Shown one piece after another: positions 12,161 to 24,700 of a DNA stretch of 64,000 nucleotides. The stretch comes from Hippophae tibetana (taxonomy: Eukaryota > Streptophyta > Magnoliopsida > Rosales > Elaeagnaceae), in the NCBI GenBank assembly GCA_037013495.1, contig CM072801.1:106275816-106339815 (forward strand), written 5' to 3'. Below the pieces are notes generated by a model that ran no database searches, was not told the DNA's origin, and saw nothing but the letters and a program-made list of their open reading frames with translations. Position 1 is the first letter of the stretch, and each line of letters begins with the position of its first letter. Position numbers and translations under genes: made by a program.

Positions 12161-13430
12161 CAAAGAACATGAAAATGATACAGTGAATTAAAAGAAAAGT
12201 ATGAAATGAAATGCAAATAAAAAAATAATGACAACAAAATCTAAAGAAAACAAAAGACTTGTAGAAATATTTGTTTCTTTAATTGTGATTTAGACCAAAA
12301 GAATGCAAAAAAAAAATGGAAACCTTTAGTAAATCTAATACATTAAGATAGATATTCTATTTTGGGTAACCAAAGTTTCGATACCTAATGATACAGATCT
12401 TTTATACGGACCATTTTGGAAACCATGAACTCAAAGGAATGAGAAAGATTGAATTGCTAAGAATATGGTTAATATAATCAAATTTGAACAATTAAGAACA
12501 CGTTTAGAAAACCACGCAAAAATGTGAGACCAAACTATTAGACTTCGAAAAGTAGTGTAAGCGATGGAATTTGGGTTCTAAAAAGTGGACAACTGAACTA
12601 TTTTTTACTTTATGTTTTTAGAAAGTGAAATGTGTTTAGATTTGATTTTTTATAATTGTCGTTTTGATGTATGACTTAAAAGTTATAACAGTTTAAAGTT
12701 GAAACCTCAATAAATAATTTCTTTTTTTTAAATTACGAACTCCAGAAATTTTATTGTTTTTTATTTAGAGGCAAAGATAGGTTGAACACTGAAAACAAAG
12801 AACATGAAAATGATACAGTGAATTAAAAGAAAAGTATGAAATGAAATGCAAATAAAAAAATAATGACAACAAAATCTAAAGAAAACAAAAGACTTGTAGA
12901 AATATTTGTTTCTTTAATTGTGATTTAGACCAAAAGAATGCAAAAAAAAAATGGAAACCTTTAGTAAATCTAATACATTAAGATAGATATTCTATTTTGG
13001 GTAACCAAAGTTTCGATACCTAATGATACAGATCTTTTATACGGACCATTTTGGAAACCATGAACTCAAAGGAATGAGAAAGATTGAATTGCTAAGAATA
13101 TGGTTAATATAATCAAATTTGAACAATTAAGAACACGTTTAGAAAACCACGCAAAAATGTGAGACCAAACTATTAGACTTCGAAAAGTAGTGTAAGCGAT
13201 GGAATTTGGGTTCTAAAAAGTGGACAACTGAACTATTTTTTACTTTATGTTTTTACAAAGTGAAATGAGTTTAGATTTGATATTTTATAATTGTCGTTTT
13301 GATGTATGACTTAAAAGTTATAACAGTTTAAAGTTGAAACCTCAACAAATAATTTCTTTTTTTTAAATTACGAACTCCAGAAATTTTATTGTTTTTTATT
13401 TAGAGGCAAAGATAGGTTGAACACTGAAAA
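12161..13430 (+). repeat. Recent one-monomer duplication across m19-m21
   Basis: The 5' halves of m20 and m21 share AAAGTATGAAATG, CAAATAAAAAAATAATG and AACCAAAGTTTCG. The 3' halves of m19 and m20 share TTGATTTTTTATAATTG. So the duplicated 635-bp stretch runs from the second half of m19 into the first half of m20 and is repeated from there into m21. The breakpoint is not at my arbitrary monomer start. Confidence 0.75.
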
Positions 13431-16200
13431 CATAGAACATGAAAATGATACAGTGAATTAAAAGAAAAGTACGAAATGAAATGCAAATAAGAAAATAATG
13501 ACAACAAAATCTAAAGAAAACAAAAGACTTGTAGAAATATTTGTTACTTTAATTGTGATTTAGACCAAAAGAATGCAAAAAAAAAAATGGAAACCTTTAG
13601 TAAATCTAATACATTAAGATAGATATTCTATTTTGGGTAACCAAGGCTTCGATACCTAATGATACAGATCTTTTATACGGACCATTTTGGAAACCATGAA
13701 CTCAAAGGAATGAGAAAGATTGAATTGCTAAGAATATGGTTAATATAATCAAATTTGAACAATTAAGAACACGTTTAGAAAACCACGCAAAAATGTGAGA
13801 CCATACTATTAGACTACGAAAAGTAGTGTAAGCGATGGAATTTGGGTTCTAAAAAGTGGACAACTGAACTATTTTTTACTTTATGTTTTTGCAAAGTGAA
13901 ATGAGTTTAGATTTGATATTTTATAATTGTCGTTTTGATGTATGACTTAAAAGTTATAACAGTTTAAAGTTGAAACCTCAATAAATAATTTCTTTTTTTT
14001 AAATTACGAACTCCAGAAATTTTATTGTTTTTTTATTTAGAGGCAAAGATAGGTTGAACACTGAAAACAAAGAACATGAAAATGATACAGTGAATTAAAA
14101 GAAAAGTACGAAATGAAATGCAAATAAGAAAATAATGACAACAAAATCTAATGAAAACAAATGACTTGTAGAAATATTTATTTCTTTAATTGTGATTTAG
14201 ACCAAAAGAATGCAAAAAAAAAATGGAAACCTTTAGTAAATCTAATACATTAAGATAGATATTCTATTTTGGGTAACCAAGGCTTCGATACCTAATGATA
14301 CAGATCTTTTATACGGACCATTTTGGAAACCATGAACTCAAAGGAATGAGAAAGATTGAATTGCTAAGAATATGGTTAATATAATCAAATTTGAACAATT
14401 AAGAACACGTTTAGAAAACCACGCAAAAATGTGAGACCAAACTATTAGACTTCGGAAAGTAGTGTAAGCGATGTAATTGGGTTCTAAAAAGTGGCCAACT
14501 GAACTATTTTTTACTTTATGTTTTTGCAAATTGAAATGAGTTTGGATTTGATATTTTATAATAGTCGTTTTGACGTATGACTTAAAAGTTATAACAGTTT
14601 AAAGTAGGAACCTCAATAAATAATTTCTTTTTTTTAAATTACGAACTCCAGAAATTTTGTTGTTTTTTATTCAGGAGCAAAGATAGGTTGAACACCGAAA
14701 ACAAAGAACATGAAAATGATACAGTGAATTAAAAGAAAAGTACGAAATGAAATGCAAATAAGAAAATAATGACAACAAAATCTAAAGAAAACCAAAGACT
14801 TGTAGAAATATTTGTTTCGTTAATTGTGATTTTGACAAAAAGAATGCAAAAAAAATAAAATGGAAACCTTTAGTAAGTCTAATACATTAAGATAGATATT
14901 CTATTTTGGGTAACCAAGGCTTCGATACCAAATGAGACGGATATTTTATGCGGACCATTTTGGAAACCATGCACTCAAAGGAATGAGAAGGAATGAATTG
15001 CTAAGAACATGGTTAATATAATCAAATTTTAACAATTAAGAACACGATTAGAAAACCACGCAAAAATGTGAAACCAAACTATTACAGTCGGAAAGTAGTG
15101 TAAGCGATGGAATTTGGGTTCCAAAAAGTGGACAACTGAACTATTTTTTACTTTATATTGTTGCAAATTGAAATGCGTTTAGATTTGATATTTTATAATG
15201 GTCGTTTTGATGTATGACTTAAAAGTTATAACAGTTTATAGTTGGAACCTCAATACATAATTTCTTTTTTTTAAATTACGAACTCCAGAAACTTTGTTGT
15301 TTTTTATTCAGGATCAAAGATTGGTTGAACGCCGTAAACAAAGAACAGGAAAATGATACAGTGAATTAAAAGAAAAGGACGAAATGAAATGCAAATAAGA
15401 AAATTATGACAAGAAAATCAAAAGAAAACAAAAGACTTGTAGAAATATTTGTTTCTGTAATTGTGATTTGGACCAAAAGAATGCAAAAAACAATAAAATG
15501 GAAACCTTTAGTAAATCTAAAATTAAAAAAATAGATATATTAATAGAGATATAATATTTTGGGCAACCAAGGCTACGATACAAAATGATATGGATCTTTT
15601 ATGCGGACCATTTTGGAAACCATGAACTCAAAGGAATGAGAAAGATTGAATTGCTACGAACATGGTTAATATAATCAAATTTGAACAATTAAGAACACGA
15701 TTAGAAAACCACAAAAAATGTGAGACCAAACTATTACACTTCGGAAAGTAGTGTAAGCGATGGAATTTGAGTTCTAAAAAGTGGACAACTGAACTCTTTG
15801 TTACTTTATGTTTTTGTAAATTGAAATGAGTTTAGATTTGATATTTTATAATAGTCGTTTTGATGTATGACTTAAAAGTTATAACAGTTTAAAGTTGTAA
15901 CCTCAATAAATAATTTCTTTTTTTTAAATTACGAAGTCCAGAAATTTTGTTGTTTTTTATTCAGGAGCAAAGATAGGTTGAACACCGAAAACAAAAGAAC
16001 ATGAAAATGATACAGTGAATTAAAAGAAAAGTACGAAATGAAATGCAAATAAGAAAATAATGACAACAAAATCTAAACAAAACAAGACCTGTAGAAATAT
16101 TTGTTTCTTTAATTGTGATTTGGACCAAAAGAATGCAAAAAAAAAATAAAATGGAAACCTTTAGTAAATCTAATACATTAAGATAGATATTCTATTTTGG
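13000..16200 (+). repeat. 3.2-kb block spanning the A/B border, copy 1
   Basis: m22-m25 and the first half of m26 (starts 13431, 14068, 14702, 15339, 15992) are repeated 3200 bp downstream. Private marks include CATAGAACATG, TTTGTTACTTT, GCGATGTAATTGGG, GTGGCCAAC, GAAGGAATGAATTG and TATTAATAGAG. m26 keeps B-type sequence up to its middle and then becomes alpha, which is where copy 1 joins copy 2. Outer edges are approximate. Confidence 0.85.
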
Positions 16201-19200
16201 GTAACCAAGGCTTCGATACCTAATGATACAGATCTTTTATACGGACCATTTTGGAAACCATGAACTCAAAGGAATGAGAAAGATTGAATTGCTAAGAATA
16301 TGGTTAATATAATCAAATTTGAACAATTAAGAACACGTTTAGAAAACCACGCAAAAATGTGAGACCAAACTATTAGACTTCGAAAAGTAGTGTAAGCGAT
16401 GGAATTTGGGTTCTAAAAAGTGGACAACTGAACTATTTTTTACTTTATGTTTTTGCAAAGTGAAATGAGTTTAGATTTGATATTTTATAATTGTCGTTTT
16501 GATGTATGACTTAAAAGTTATAACAGTTTAAAGTTGAAACCTCAATAAATAATTTCTTTTTTTTAAATTACGAACTCCAGAAATTTTATTGTTTTTTATT
16601 TAGAGGCAAAGATAGGTTGAACACTGAAAACATAGAACATGAAAATGATACAGTGAATTAAAAGAAAAGTACGAAATGAAATGCAAATAAGAAAATAATG
16701 ACAACAAAATCTAAAGAAAACAAAAGACTTGTAGAAATATTTGTTACTTTAATTGTGATTTAGACCAAAAGAATGCAAAAAAAAAAATGGAAACCTTTAG
16801 TAAATCTAATACATTAAGATAGATATTCTATTTTGGGTAACCAAGGCTTCGATACCTAATGATACAGATCTTTTATACGGACCATTTTGGAAACCATGAA
16901 CTCAAAGGAATGAGAAAGATTGAATTGCTAAGAATATGGTTAATATAATCAAATTTGAACAATTAAGAACACGTTTAGAAAACCACGCAAAAATGTGAGA
17001 CCATACTATTAGACTACGAAAAGTAGTGTAAGCGATGGAATTTGGGTTCTAAAAAGTGGACAACTGAACTATTTTTTACTTTATGTTTTTGCAAAGTGAA
17101 ATGAGTTTAGATTTGATATTTTATAATTGTCGTTTTGATGTATGACTTAAAAGTTATAACAGTTTAAAGTTGAAACCTCAATAAATAATTTCTTTTTTTT
17201 AAATTACGAACTCCAGAAATTTTATTGTTTTTTTATTTAGAGGCAAAGATAGGTTGAACACTGAAAACAAAGAACATGAAAATGATACAGTGAATTAAAA
17301 GAAAAGTACGAAATGAAATGCAAATAAGAAAATAATGACAACAAAATCTAATGAAAACAAATGACTTGTAGAAATATTTATTTCTTTAATTGTGATTTAG
17401 ACCAAAAGAATGCAAAAAAAAAATGGAAACCTTTAGTAAATCTAATACATTAAGATAGATATTCTATTTTGGGTAACCAAGGCTTCGATACCTAATGATA
17501 CAGATCTTTTATACGGACCATTTTGGAAACCATGAACTCAAAGGAATGAGAAAGATTGAATTGCTAAGAATATGGTTAATATAATCAAATTTGAACAATT
17601 AAGAACACGTTTAGAAAACCACGCAAAAATGTGAGACCAAACTATTAGACTTCGGAAAGTAGTGTAAGCGATGTAATTGGGTTCTAAAAAGTGGCCAACT
17701 GAACTATTTTTTACTTTATGTTTTTGCAAATTGAAATGAGTTTGGATTTGATATTTTATAATAGTCGTTTTGACGTATGACTTAAAAGTTATAACAGTTT
17801 AAAGTAGGAACCTCAATAAATAATTTCTTTTTTTTAAATTACGAACTCCAGAAATTTTGTTGTTTTTTATTCAGGAGCAAAGATAGGTTGAACACCGAAA
17901 ACAAAGAACATGAAAATGATACAGTGAATTAAAAGAAAAGTACGAAATGAAATGCAAATAAGAAAATAATGACAACAAAATCTAAAGAAAACCAAAGACT
18001 TGTAGAAATATTTGTTTCGTTAATTGTGATTTTGACAAAAAGAATGCAAAAAAAATAAAATGGAAACCTTTAGTAAGTCTAATACATTAAGATAGATATT
18101 CTATTTTGGGTAACCAAGGCTTCGATACCAAATGAGACGGATATTTTATGCGGACCATTTTGGAAACCATGCACTCAAAGGAATGAGAAGGAATGAATTG
18201 CTAAGAACATGGTTAATATAATCAAATTTTAACAATTAAGAACACGATTAGAAAACCACGCAAAAATGTGAAACCAAACTATTAGAGTCGGAAAGTAGTG
18301 TAAGCGATGGAATTTGGGTTCCAAAAAGTGGACAACTGAACTATTTTTTACTTTATATTGTTGCAAATTGAAATGCGTTTAGATTTGATATTTTATAATG
18401 GTCGTTTTGATGTATGACTTAAAAGTTATAACAGTTTATAGTTGGAACCTCAATACATAATTTCTTTTTTTTAAATTACGAACTCCAGAAACTTTGTTGT
18501 TTTTTATTCAGGATCAAAGATTGGTTGAACGCCGTAAACAAAGAACAGGAAAATGATACAGTGAATTAAAAGAAAAGGACGAAATGAAATGCAAATAAGA
18601 AAATTATGACAAGAAAATCAAAAGAAAACAAAAGACTTGTAGAAATATTTGTTTCTGTAATTGTGATTTGGACCAAAAGAATGCAAAAAACAATAAAATG
18701 GAAACCTTTAGTAAATCTAAAATTAAAAAAATAGATATATTAATAGAGATATAATATTTTGGGCAACCAAGGCTACGATACAAAATGATATGGATCTTTT
18801 ATGCGGACCATTTTGGAAACCATGAACTCAAAGGAATGAGAAAGATTGAATTGCTACGAACATGGTTAATATAATCAAATTTGAACAATTAAGAACACGA
18901 TTAGAAAACCACAAAAAATGTGAGACCAAACTATTACACTTCGGAAAGTAGTGTAAGCGATGGAATTTGAGTTCTAAAAAGTGGACAACTGAACTCTTTG
19001 TTACTTTATGTTTTTGTAAATTGAAATGAGTTTAGATTTGATATTTTATAATAGTCGTTTTGATGTATGACTTAAAAGTTATAACAGTTTAAAGTTGGAA
19101 CCTCAATAAATAATTTCTTTTTTTTAAATTACGAAGTCCAGAAATTTTGTTGTTTTTTATTCAGGAGCAAAGATAGGTTGAACACCGAAAACAAAAGAAC

Positions 19201-19400
19201 ATGAAAATGATACAGTGAATTAAAAGAAAAGTACGAAATGAAATGCAAATAAGAAAATAATGACAACAAAATCTAAACAAAACAAGACCTGTAGAAATAT
19301 TTGTTTCTTTAATTGTGATTTGGACCAAAAGAATGCAAAAAAAAAATAAAATGGAAACCTTTAGTAAATCTAATACATTAAGATAGATATTCTATTTTGG
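16200..19400 (+). repeat. 3.2-kb block spanning the A/B border, copy 2
   Basis: m27-m30 plus the first half of m31 (starts 16631, 17268, 17902, 18539, 19192) repeat the preceding block almost base for base. The few differences I noted include ATTACAGTCGG at about 15092 against ATTAGAGTCGG at about 18292, and GTTGTAACC at about 15896 against GTTGGAACC at about 19096. After about 19395 the copies part: m31 continues as gamma (GGTTAACCAAGG, GGGAACCATGCAC) where m26 had switched back to alpha. Confidence 0.85.
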
Positions 19401-21777
19401 TTAACCAAGGCTTCGATACCAAATGATACAGATCTTTTATACAGACCATTTTGGGAACCATGCACTCAAAGGAATGAAAAAGATTGAATTGCTAAGAACA
19501 TGGTTAATATAATCAAATTTTAACAATTAAGAACACGATTAGAAAACCACGCAAAAATGTGAGACCTAACTATTAGAGTCGGAAAGTAGTGTAAGCGATG
19601 GAATTTGGGTTCTAAAAAGTGGACAACTGAACTATTTTTTAATTTATATTGTTGCAAATTGAAATGCGTTTAGATTTGATATTTTATAATGGTCGTTTTG
19701 ATGTATGACTTAAAAGTTATAACAGTTTATAGTTGGAACCTCAATACATAAATTCTTTTTTTTAAATTACGAACTCCAGAAACTTTGTTGTTTTTTATTC
19801 AGGATCAAAGATTGGTTTAACGCCGAAAACAAAGAACAGGAAAATGATACAGTGAATTAAAAGAAAAGTACCAAATGAAATGCAAATAAGAAAATAATGA
19901 CAACAAAATGTAAAGAAAACAAAAGACTTGTAGAAATCTTTGTTTCGTTAATGGTGATTTGGACCAAAAGAATGCAAAAAACAATAAAATGGAAACCTTT
20001 AGTAAATCTAATATATTAAGATAGATATTCTATTTTGGGCAACCAAGGCTTCGATACCATATGATACGAATATTTTATGCGGACCATTTTGGAAACCATG
20101 CATTCAAAGGAATGAGAAAGATTGAATTGCTAAGAACATGGTTAATATAATCAAATTTTAACAATTAAGAACACGATTAGAAAACCACGCAAAAATGTGA
20201 GACCAAACTATTAGAGTCGGAAAGTAGTGTAAGCGATGAAATTTGGGTTCTAAAAAGTGGACAACTGAACTATTTTTTACTTTATATTGTTGCAAATTGA
20301 AATGAGTTTAGATTTGATATTTTATAATGGTCGTTTTGATATATGACTTAAAAGTTATAACAGTTTATAGTTGGAACCTCAATACATAATTTCTTTTTTT
20401 TAAATTACGAACTCCAGAAACTTTGTTGTTTTTTATTCAGGATCAAAGATTGGTTGAACGCCGTAAACAAAGAACAGGAAAATGATACAGCGAATTAAAA
20501 GAAAAGTACGACATGAAATGCAAATAAGAAAATTATGACAAGAAAATCAAAAGAAAACAAAAGACTTGTAGAAATATTTGTTTCTTTAATTGTGAATTGG
20601 ACAAAAAGAATGCAAAAAACAATAAAATGGAAACGTTTAGTAAATCTAAAATTAAAAAAAATAGATATATTAAGAGAGATATAATATTTTGGGCAACCAA
20701 GGCTACGATACCAAATGATATGGATCTTTTATGCGGACCATTTTGGAAACCATCAACTCAAAGGAATGAGAAAGATTGAATTGCTAAGAACATGGTTAAT
20801 ATAATCAAATTTGAACAATTAAGAACACGTTTAGAAAACCACGCAAAAATGTGAGACCAAACTATTACACTTCGGAAAGTAGTGTAAGCGATGGAATTTG
20901 AGTTCTAAAAAGTGGACAACTGAACTCTTTTTTACTTTATGTTTTTGCAAATTGAAATGAGTTTAGATTTCATATTTTATAATAGTCGTTTTGATGTATG
21001 ACTTAAAAGTTATAACAGTTTAAAGTTGGAACCTCAATAAATAATTTCTTTTTTTTAAATTACGAACTCGAGAAACTTTGTTGTTTTTTATTCAGGATCA
21101 AAGATTGGTTTAACGCCGAAAACAAAGAACAGGAAAATGATACAGTGAATTAAAATAAAAGTACGACATGAAATGCAAATAAGAAAATTATGACAACAAA
21201 ATGTAATGAAAACAAAAGACTTGTAGAAATCTTTGTTTCTTTAATTGTGAATTGGACCAAAAGAATGCAAAAAACAATAAAATGGAAACGTTTAGTAAAT
21301 CTAAAATTAAAAAAAATAGATATATTAAGAGAGATATAATATTTTGGGCAACCAAGGCTACGATACCAAATGATATGGATCTTTTATGCGGACCATTTTG
21401 GAAACCATGAACTCAAAGGAATGAGAAAGATTGAATTGCTAAGAACATGGTTAATATAATCAAATTTGAACAATTAAGAACACGATTAGAAAACCACGCA
21501 AAAATGTGAGACCATACTATTAGACTTCAAAAAGTAGTGTAAGCGATGGAATTTGGGTTCTAAAAAGTGGACAACTGAACTATTTTTTACTTTATGTTTT
21601 TGCAAATTGAAATGAGTTTAGATTTGATATTTTATAATAGTCGTTTTGATGTATGACTTAAAAGTTATAACAGTTTAAAGTTGGAACATCAATAAATAAT
21701 TTCTTTTTTTTAAATTACGACCTCCGGAAATTTTGATGTTTTTTATTCAGGAGCAAAGATAGGTTGAAGACCGAAAA
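17902..21777 (+). repeat. Domain B higher-order unit 1, six monomers (m29-m34)
   Basis: Starts 17902, 18539, 19192, 19830, 20468, 21123. Order of recognisable unit types: P (GATTTTGACAAAAAG, GAAGGAATGAATTG), Q long (TTTGAGTTCTAAAA), R (TCTAAACAAAACAAG), S (AATGGTGATTT, ATACCATATGATACG), T long (ACATGAAATGC, AATTATGACAAG) and a second long unit. m33 and m34 are adjacent long monomers. m33 begins beta in its 3' half but ends gamma (GAAACTTTG, TTTAACGCCG), so it is recombinant. Confidence 0.7.
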
Positions 21778-24700
21778 CAAAGAACAAGAAAATGATACAG
21801 TGAATTAAAAGAAAAGTACGAAATGAAATGCAAATAAGAAAATAATGACAACAAAATCTAAAGAAAAACAAAGACTTGTAGAAATATTTGTTTCGTTAAT
21901 TGTGATTTTGACAAAAAGAATGCAAAAAAAATAAAATGGAAACCTTTAGTAAATCTAATACATTAAGATAGATATTCTATTTTGGGTAACCAAGGCTTCG
22001 ATACCAAATGAGACGGATCTTTTATACGGACCATTTTGGAAACCATGAACGCAAAGGAATGAGAAAGATTGAATTGCTAAGCACATGGTTAATATAATCA
22101 AATTTGAACTATTAAGAACACGTTTAGAAAACCACGCAAAAATGTGAGACCATACTATTAGACTTCAAAAAGTAGTGTAAGCGATGGAATTTGGGTTCTA
22201 AAAAGTGGAGAACTTAACTATTTTTTACTTTATATTGTTGCAAATTGAAATGAGTTTAGATTTGATATTTTATAATGGTCGTTTTGATGTATGACTTAAA
22301 AGTTATAACAGTTTATAGTTGGAACCTCAATACATAATTTCTTTTTTTTAAATTACAAACTCCAGAAACTTTGTTGTTTTTTATTCAGGATCAAAGATTG
22401 GTTGAACGTCGTAAACAAAGAACAGGAAAATGATACAGTGAATTAAAAGAAAAGTACGAAATGAAATGCAAATAAGAAAATTATGACAAGAAAATCAAAA
22501 GAAAACAAAAGACTTGTAGAAATATTTCTTTCTTTAATTGTGATTTGGACCAAAAGAATGCAAAAAACAATAAAATGGAAACGTTTAGTAAATCTAAAAT
22601 TAAAAAAATAGATATATTAAGAGAGATATAATATTTTGGGCAACCAAGGCTACGATACCAAATTATATGGATCTTTTATGCGGACCATTTTGGAAACCAT
22701 GAAGTCAAAGGAATGAGAAAGATTGAATTGCTAAGAACATGGTTAATATAATCAAATTTGAACAATTAAGAACACGATTAGAAAACCACGCAAAAATGTG
22801 AGACCAAACTATTACACTTCGGAAAGTAGTGTAAGCGATGGAATTTGAGTTCTAAAAAGTGGACAACTGAACTCTTTTTTACTTTATGTTTTTGCAAATT
22901 TTAATGAGTTTAGATTTGATATTTTATAATAGTCGTTTTGATGTATGACTTAAAAGTTATAACACTTTAAAGTTGGAACCTCAATAAATAATTTCTTTTT
23001 TTTAAATTACGACCTCCAGAAATTTTGTTGTTTTTTATTCAGGAGCAAAGATAGGTTGAACACCGAAAACAAAAGAACATGAAAATGATAAAGTGAATTA
23101 AAAGAAAAGTACGAAATGAAATGCAAATAAGAAAATAATGACAACAAAATCTAAACAAAACAAACGACCTGTAGAAATATTTGTTTCTTTAATTGTGATT
23201 TGGACCAAAAGAATGCAAAAAACAATAAAATGGAAACCTTTAGTAAATCTAATACATTAAGATAGATATTCTATTTTGGTTAACCAAGGCTTCGATACCA
23301 AATGATACAGATCTTTTATACGGACCATTTTGGGAACCATGCACTCAAAGGAATGAGAAAGATTGAATTGCTAAGAACATGGTTAATATAATCAAATTTT
23401 AACAATTAAGAACACAATTAGAAAACCACGCAAAAATGTGAGACCTAACTATTAGAGTCGGAAAGTAGTGTAAGCGATGGAATTTGGGTTCTAAAAAGTG
23501 GACAACTGAACTATTTTTTAATTTATATTGTTGCAAATTGAAATGCGTTTAGATTTGATATTTTATAATGGTCGTTTTGATGTATGACTTAAAAGTTATA
23601 ACAGTTTATAGTTGGAAGCTAAATACATAAATTCTTTTTTTTAAATTACGAACTCCAGAGACTTTGTTGTTTTTTATTCAGGATCAAAGATTGGTTTAAC
23701 GCCGAAAACAAAGAACAGGAAAATGATACAGTGAATTAAAAGAAAAGTACCAAATGAAATGCAAATAAGAAAATAATGACAACAAAATGTAAAGAAAACA
23801 AAAGACTTGTAGAAATATTTGTTTCTTTAATTGTGATTTAGACCAAAAGAATGCAAAAAAAAAAAAATGGAAACCTTTAGTAAATCTAATACATTAAGAT
23901 AGATATTCTATTTTGCGTAACCAAGGCTTCGATACCTAATGATACGGATATTTTATGCGGACCATTTTGGAAACCATGCACTCAAAGGAATGAGAAAGAT
24001 TGAATTGCTAAGAACATGGTTAATATAATCAAATTTTAACAATTAAGAACACGATTAGAAAACCACGCAAAAATGTGAGACCAAACTATTAGAGTGGGAA
24101 AGTAGTGTAAGCGATGGAATTTGGGTTCTAAAAAGTGGACAACTGAACTATTTTTTACTTTATATTGTTGCAAATTGAAATGAGTTTAGATTTGATATTT
24201 TATAATGGTCGTTTTGATGTATGACTTAAAAGTTATAACAGTTTAAAGTTGGAACATCAATAAATAATTTCTTTTTTTTAAATTACGACCTCCGGAAATT
24301 TTGATGTTTTTTATTCAGGAGCAAAGATAGGTTGAAGACCGAAAACAAAGAACAGGAAAATGATACAGTGAATTAAAAGAAAAGTACGACATGAAATGCA
24401 AATAAGAAAATTATGACAAGAAAATCAAAAGAAAACAAAAGACTTGTAGAAATATTTGTTTCTTTAATTGTGATTTGGACCAAAAGAATGCAAAAAACAA
24501 TAAAATGGAAACGTTTAGTAAATCTAAAATTAAAAAAAAATAGATATATTAAGAGAGATATTCTATTTTGGGCAACCAAGGCTACGATACCAAATGATAT
24601 GGATCTTTTATGCGGACCATTTTGGAAACCATGAACTCAAAGGAATGAGAAAGATTTAATTGCTAAGAACATGGTTAATATAATCAAATTTTAACAATTA

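Larger units (their letters stand above)
1..14450 (+). repeat. Domain A: alpha-type monomers m1-m23 (5' part)
   Basis: Monomers start at 1, 654, 1291, 1944, 2579, 3215, 3851, 4486, 5139, 5773, 6407, 7041, 7675, 8313, 8949, 9602, 10237, 10890, 11525, 12161, 12796, 13431 and 14068. All have the alpha 3' half: GCAAAGTGAAATGAG or AGAAAGTGAAATGTG, ATAATTGTCG, AAAGTTGAAACC, TTTTATTGTTTTTTATTTAG, AGGCAAAGATAGG and GAACACTGAAAAC. Within alpha there are two linked sub-forms, the GCAAAGTGAAATGAG form and the AGAAAGTGAAATGTG form. m23 begins as alpha and changes to beta at about 14450, where CTTCGGAAAG, GCAAATTG, ATAATAGTCG and TTCAGGAGC replace the alpha bases. No gene is seen. Confidence 0.85.

Noticed and set aside
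20597-20779. Plus-strand frames starting ATGGACAAAAAG or at TTGGACCAAAAG in long units (also 40478-40684, 50768-50974, 57175-57381)
   Set aside because: They follow the long-class insert and end at whichever stop follows. They share no known domain and are explained by the satellite.
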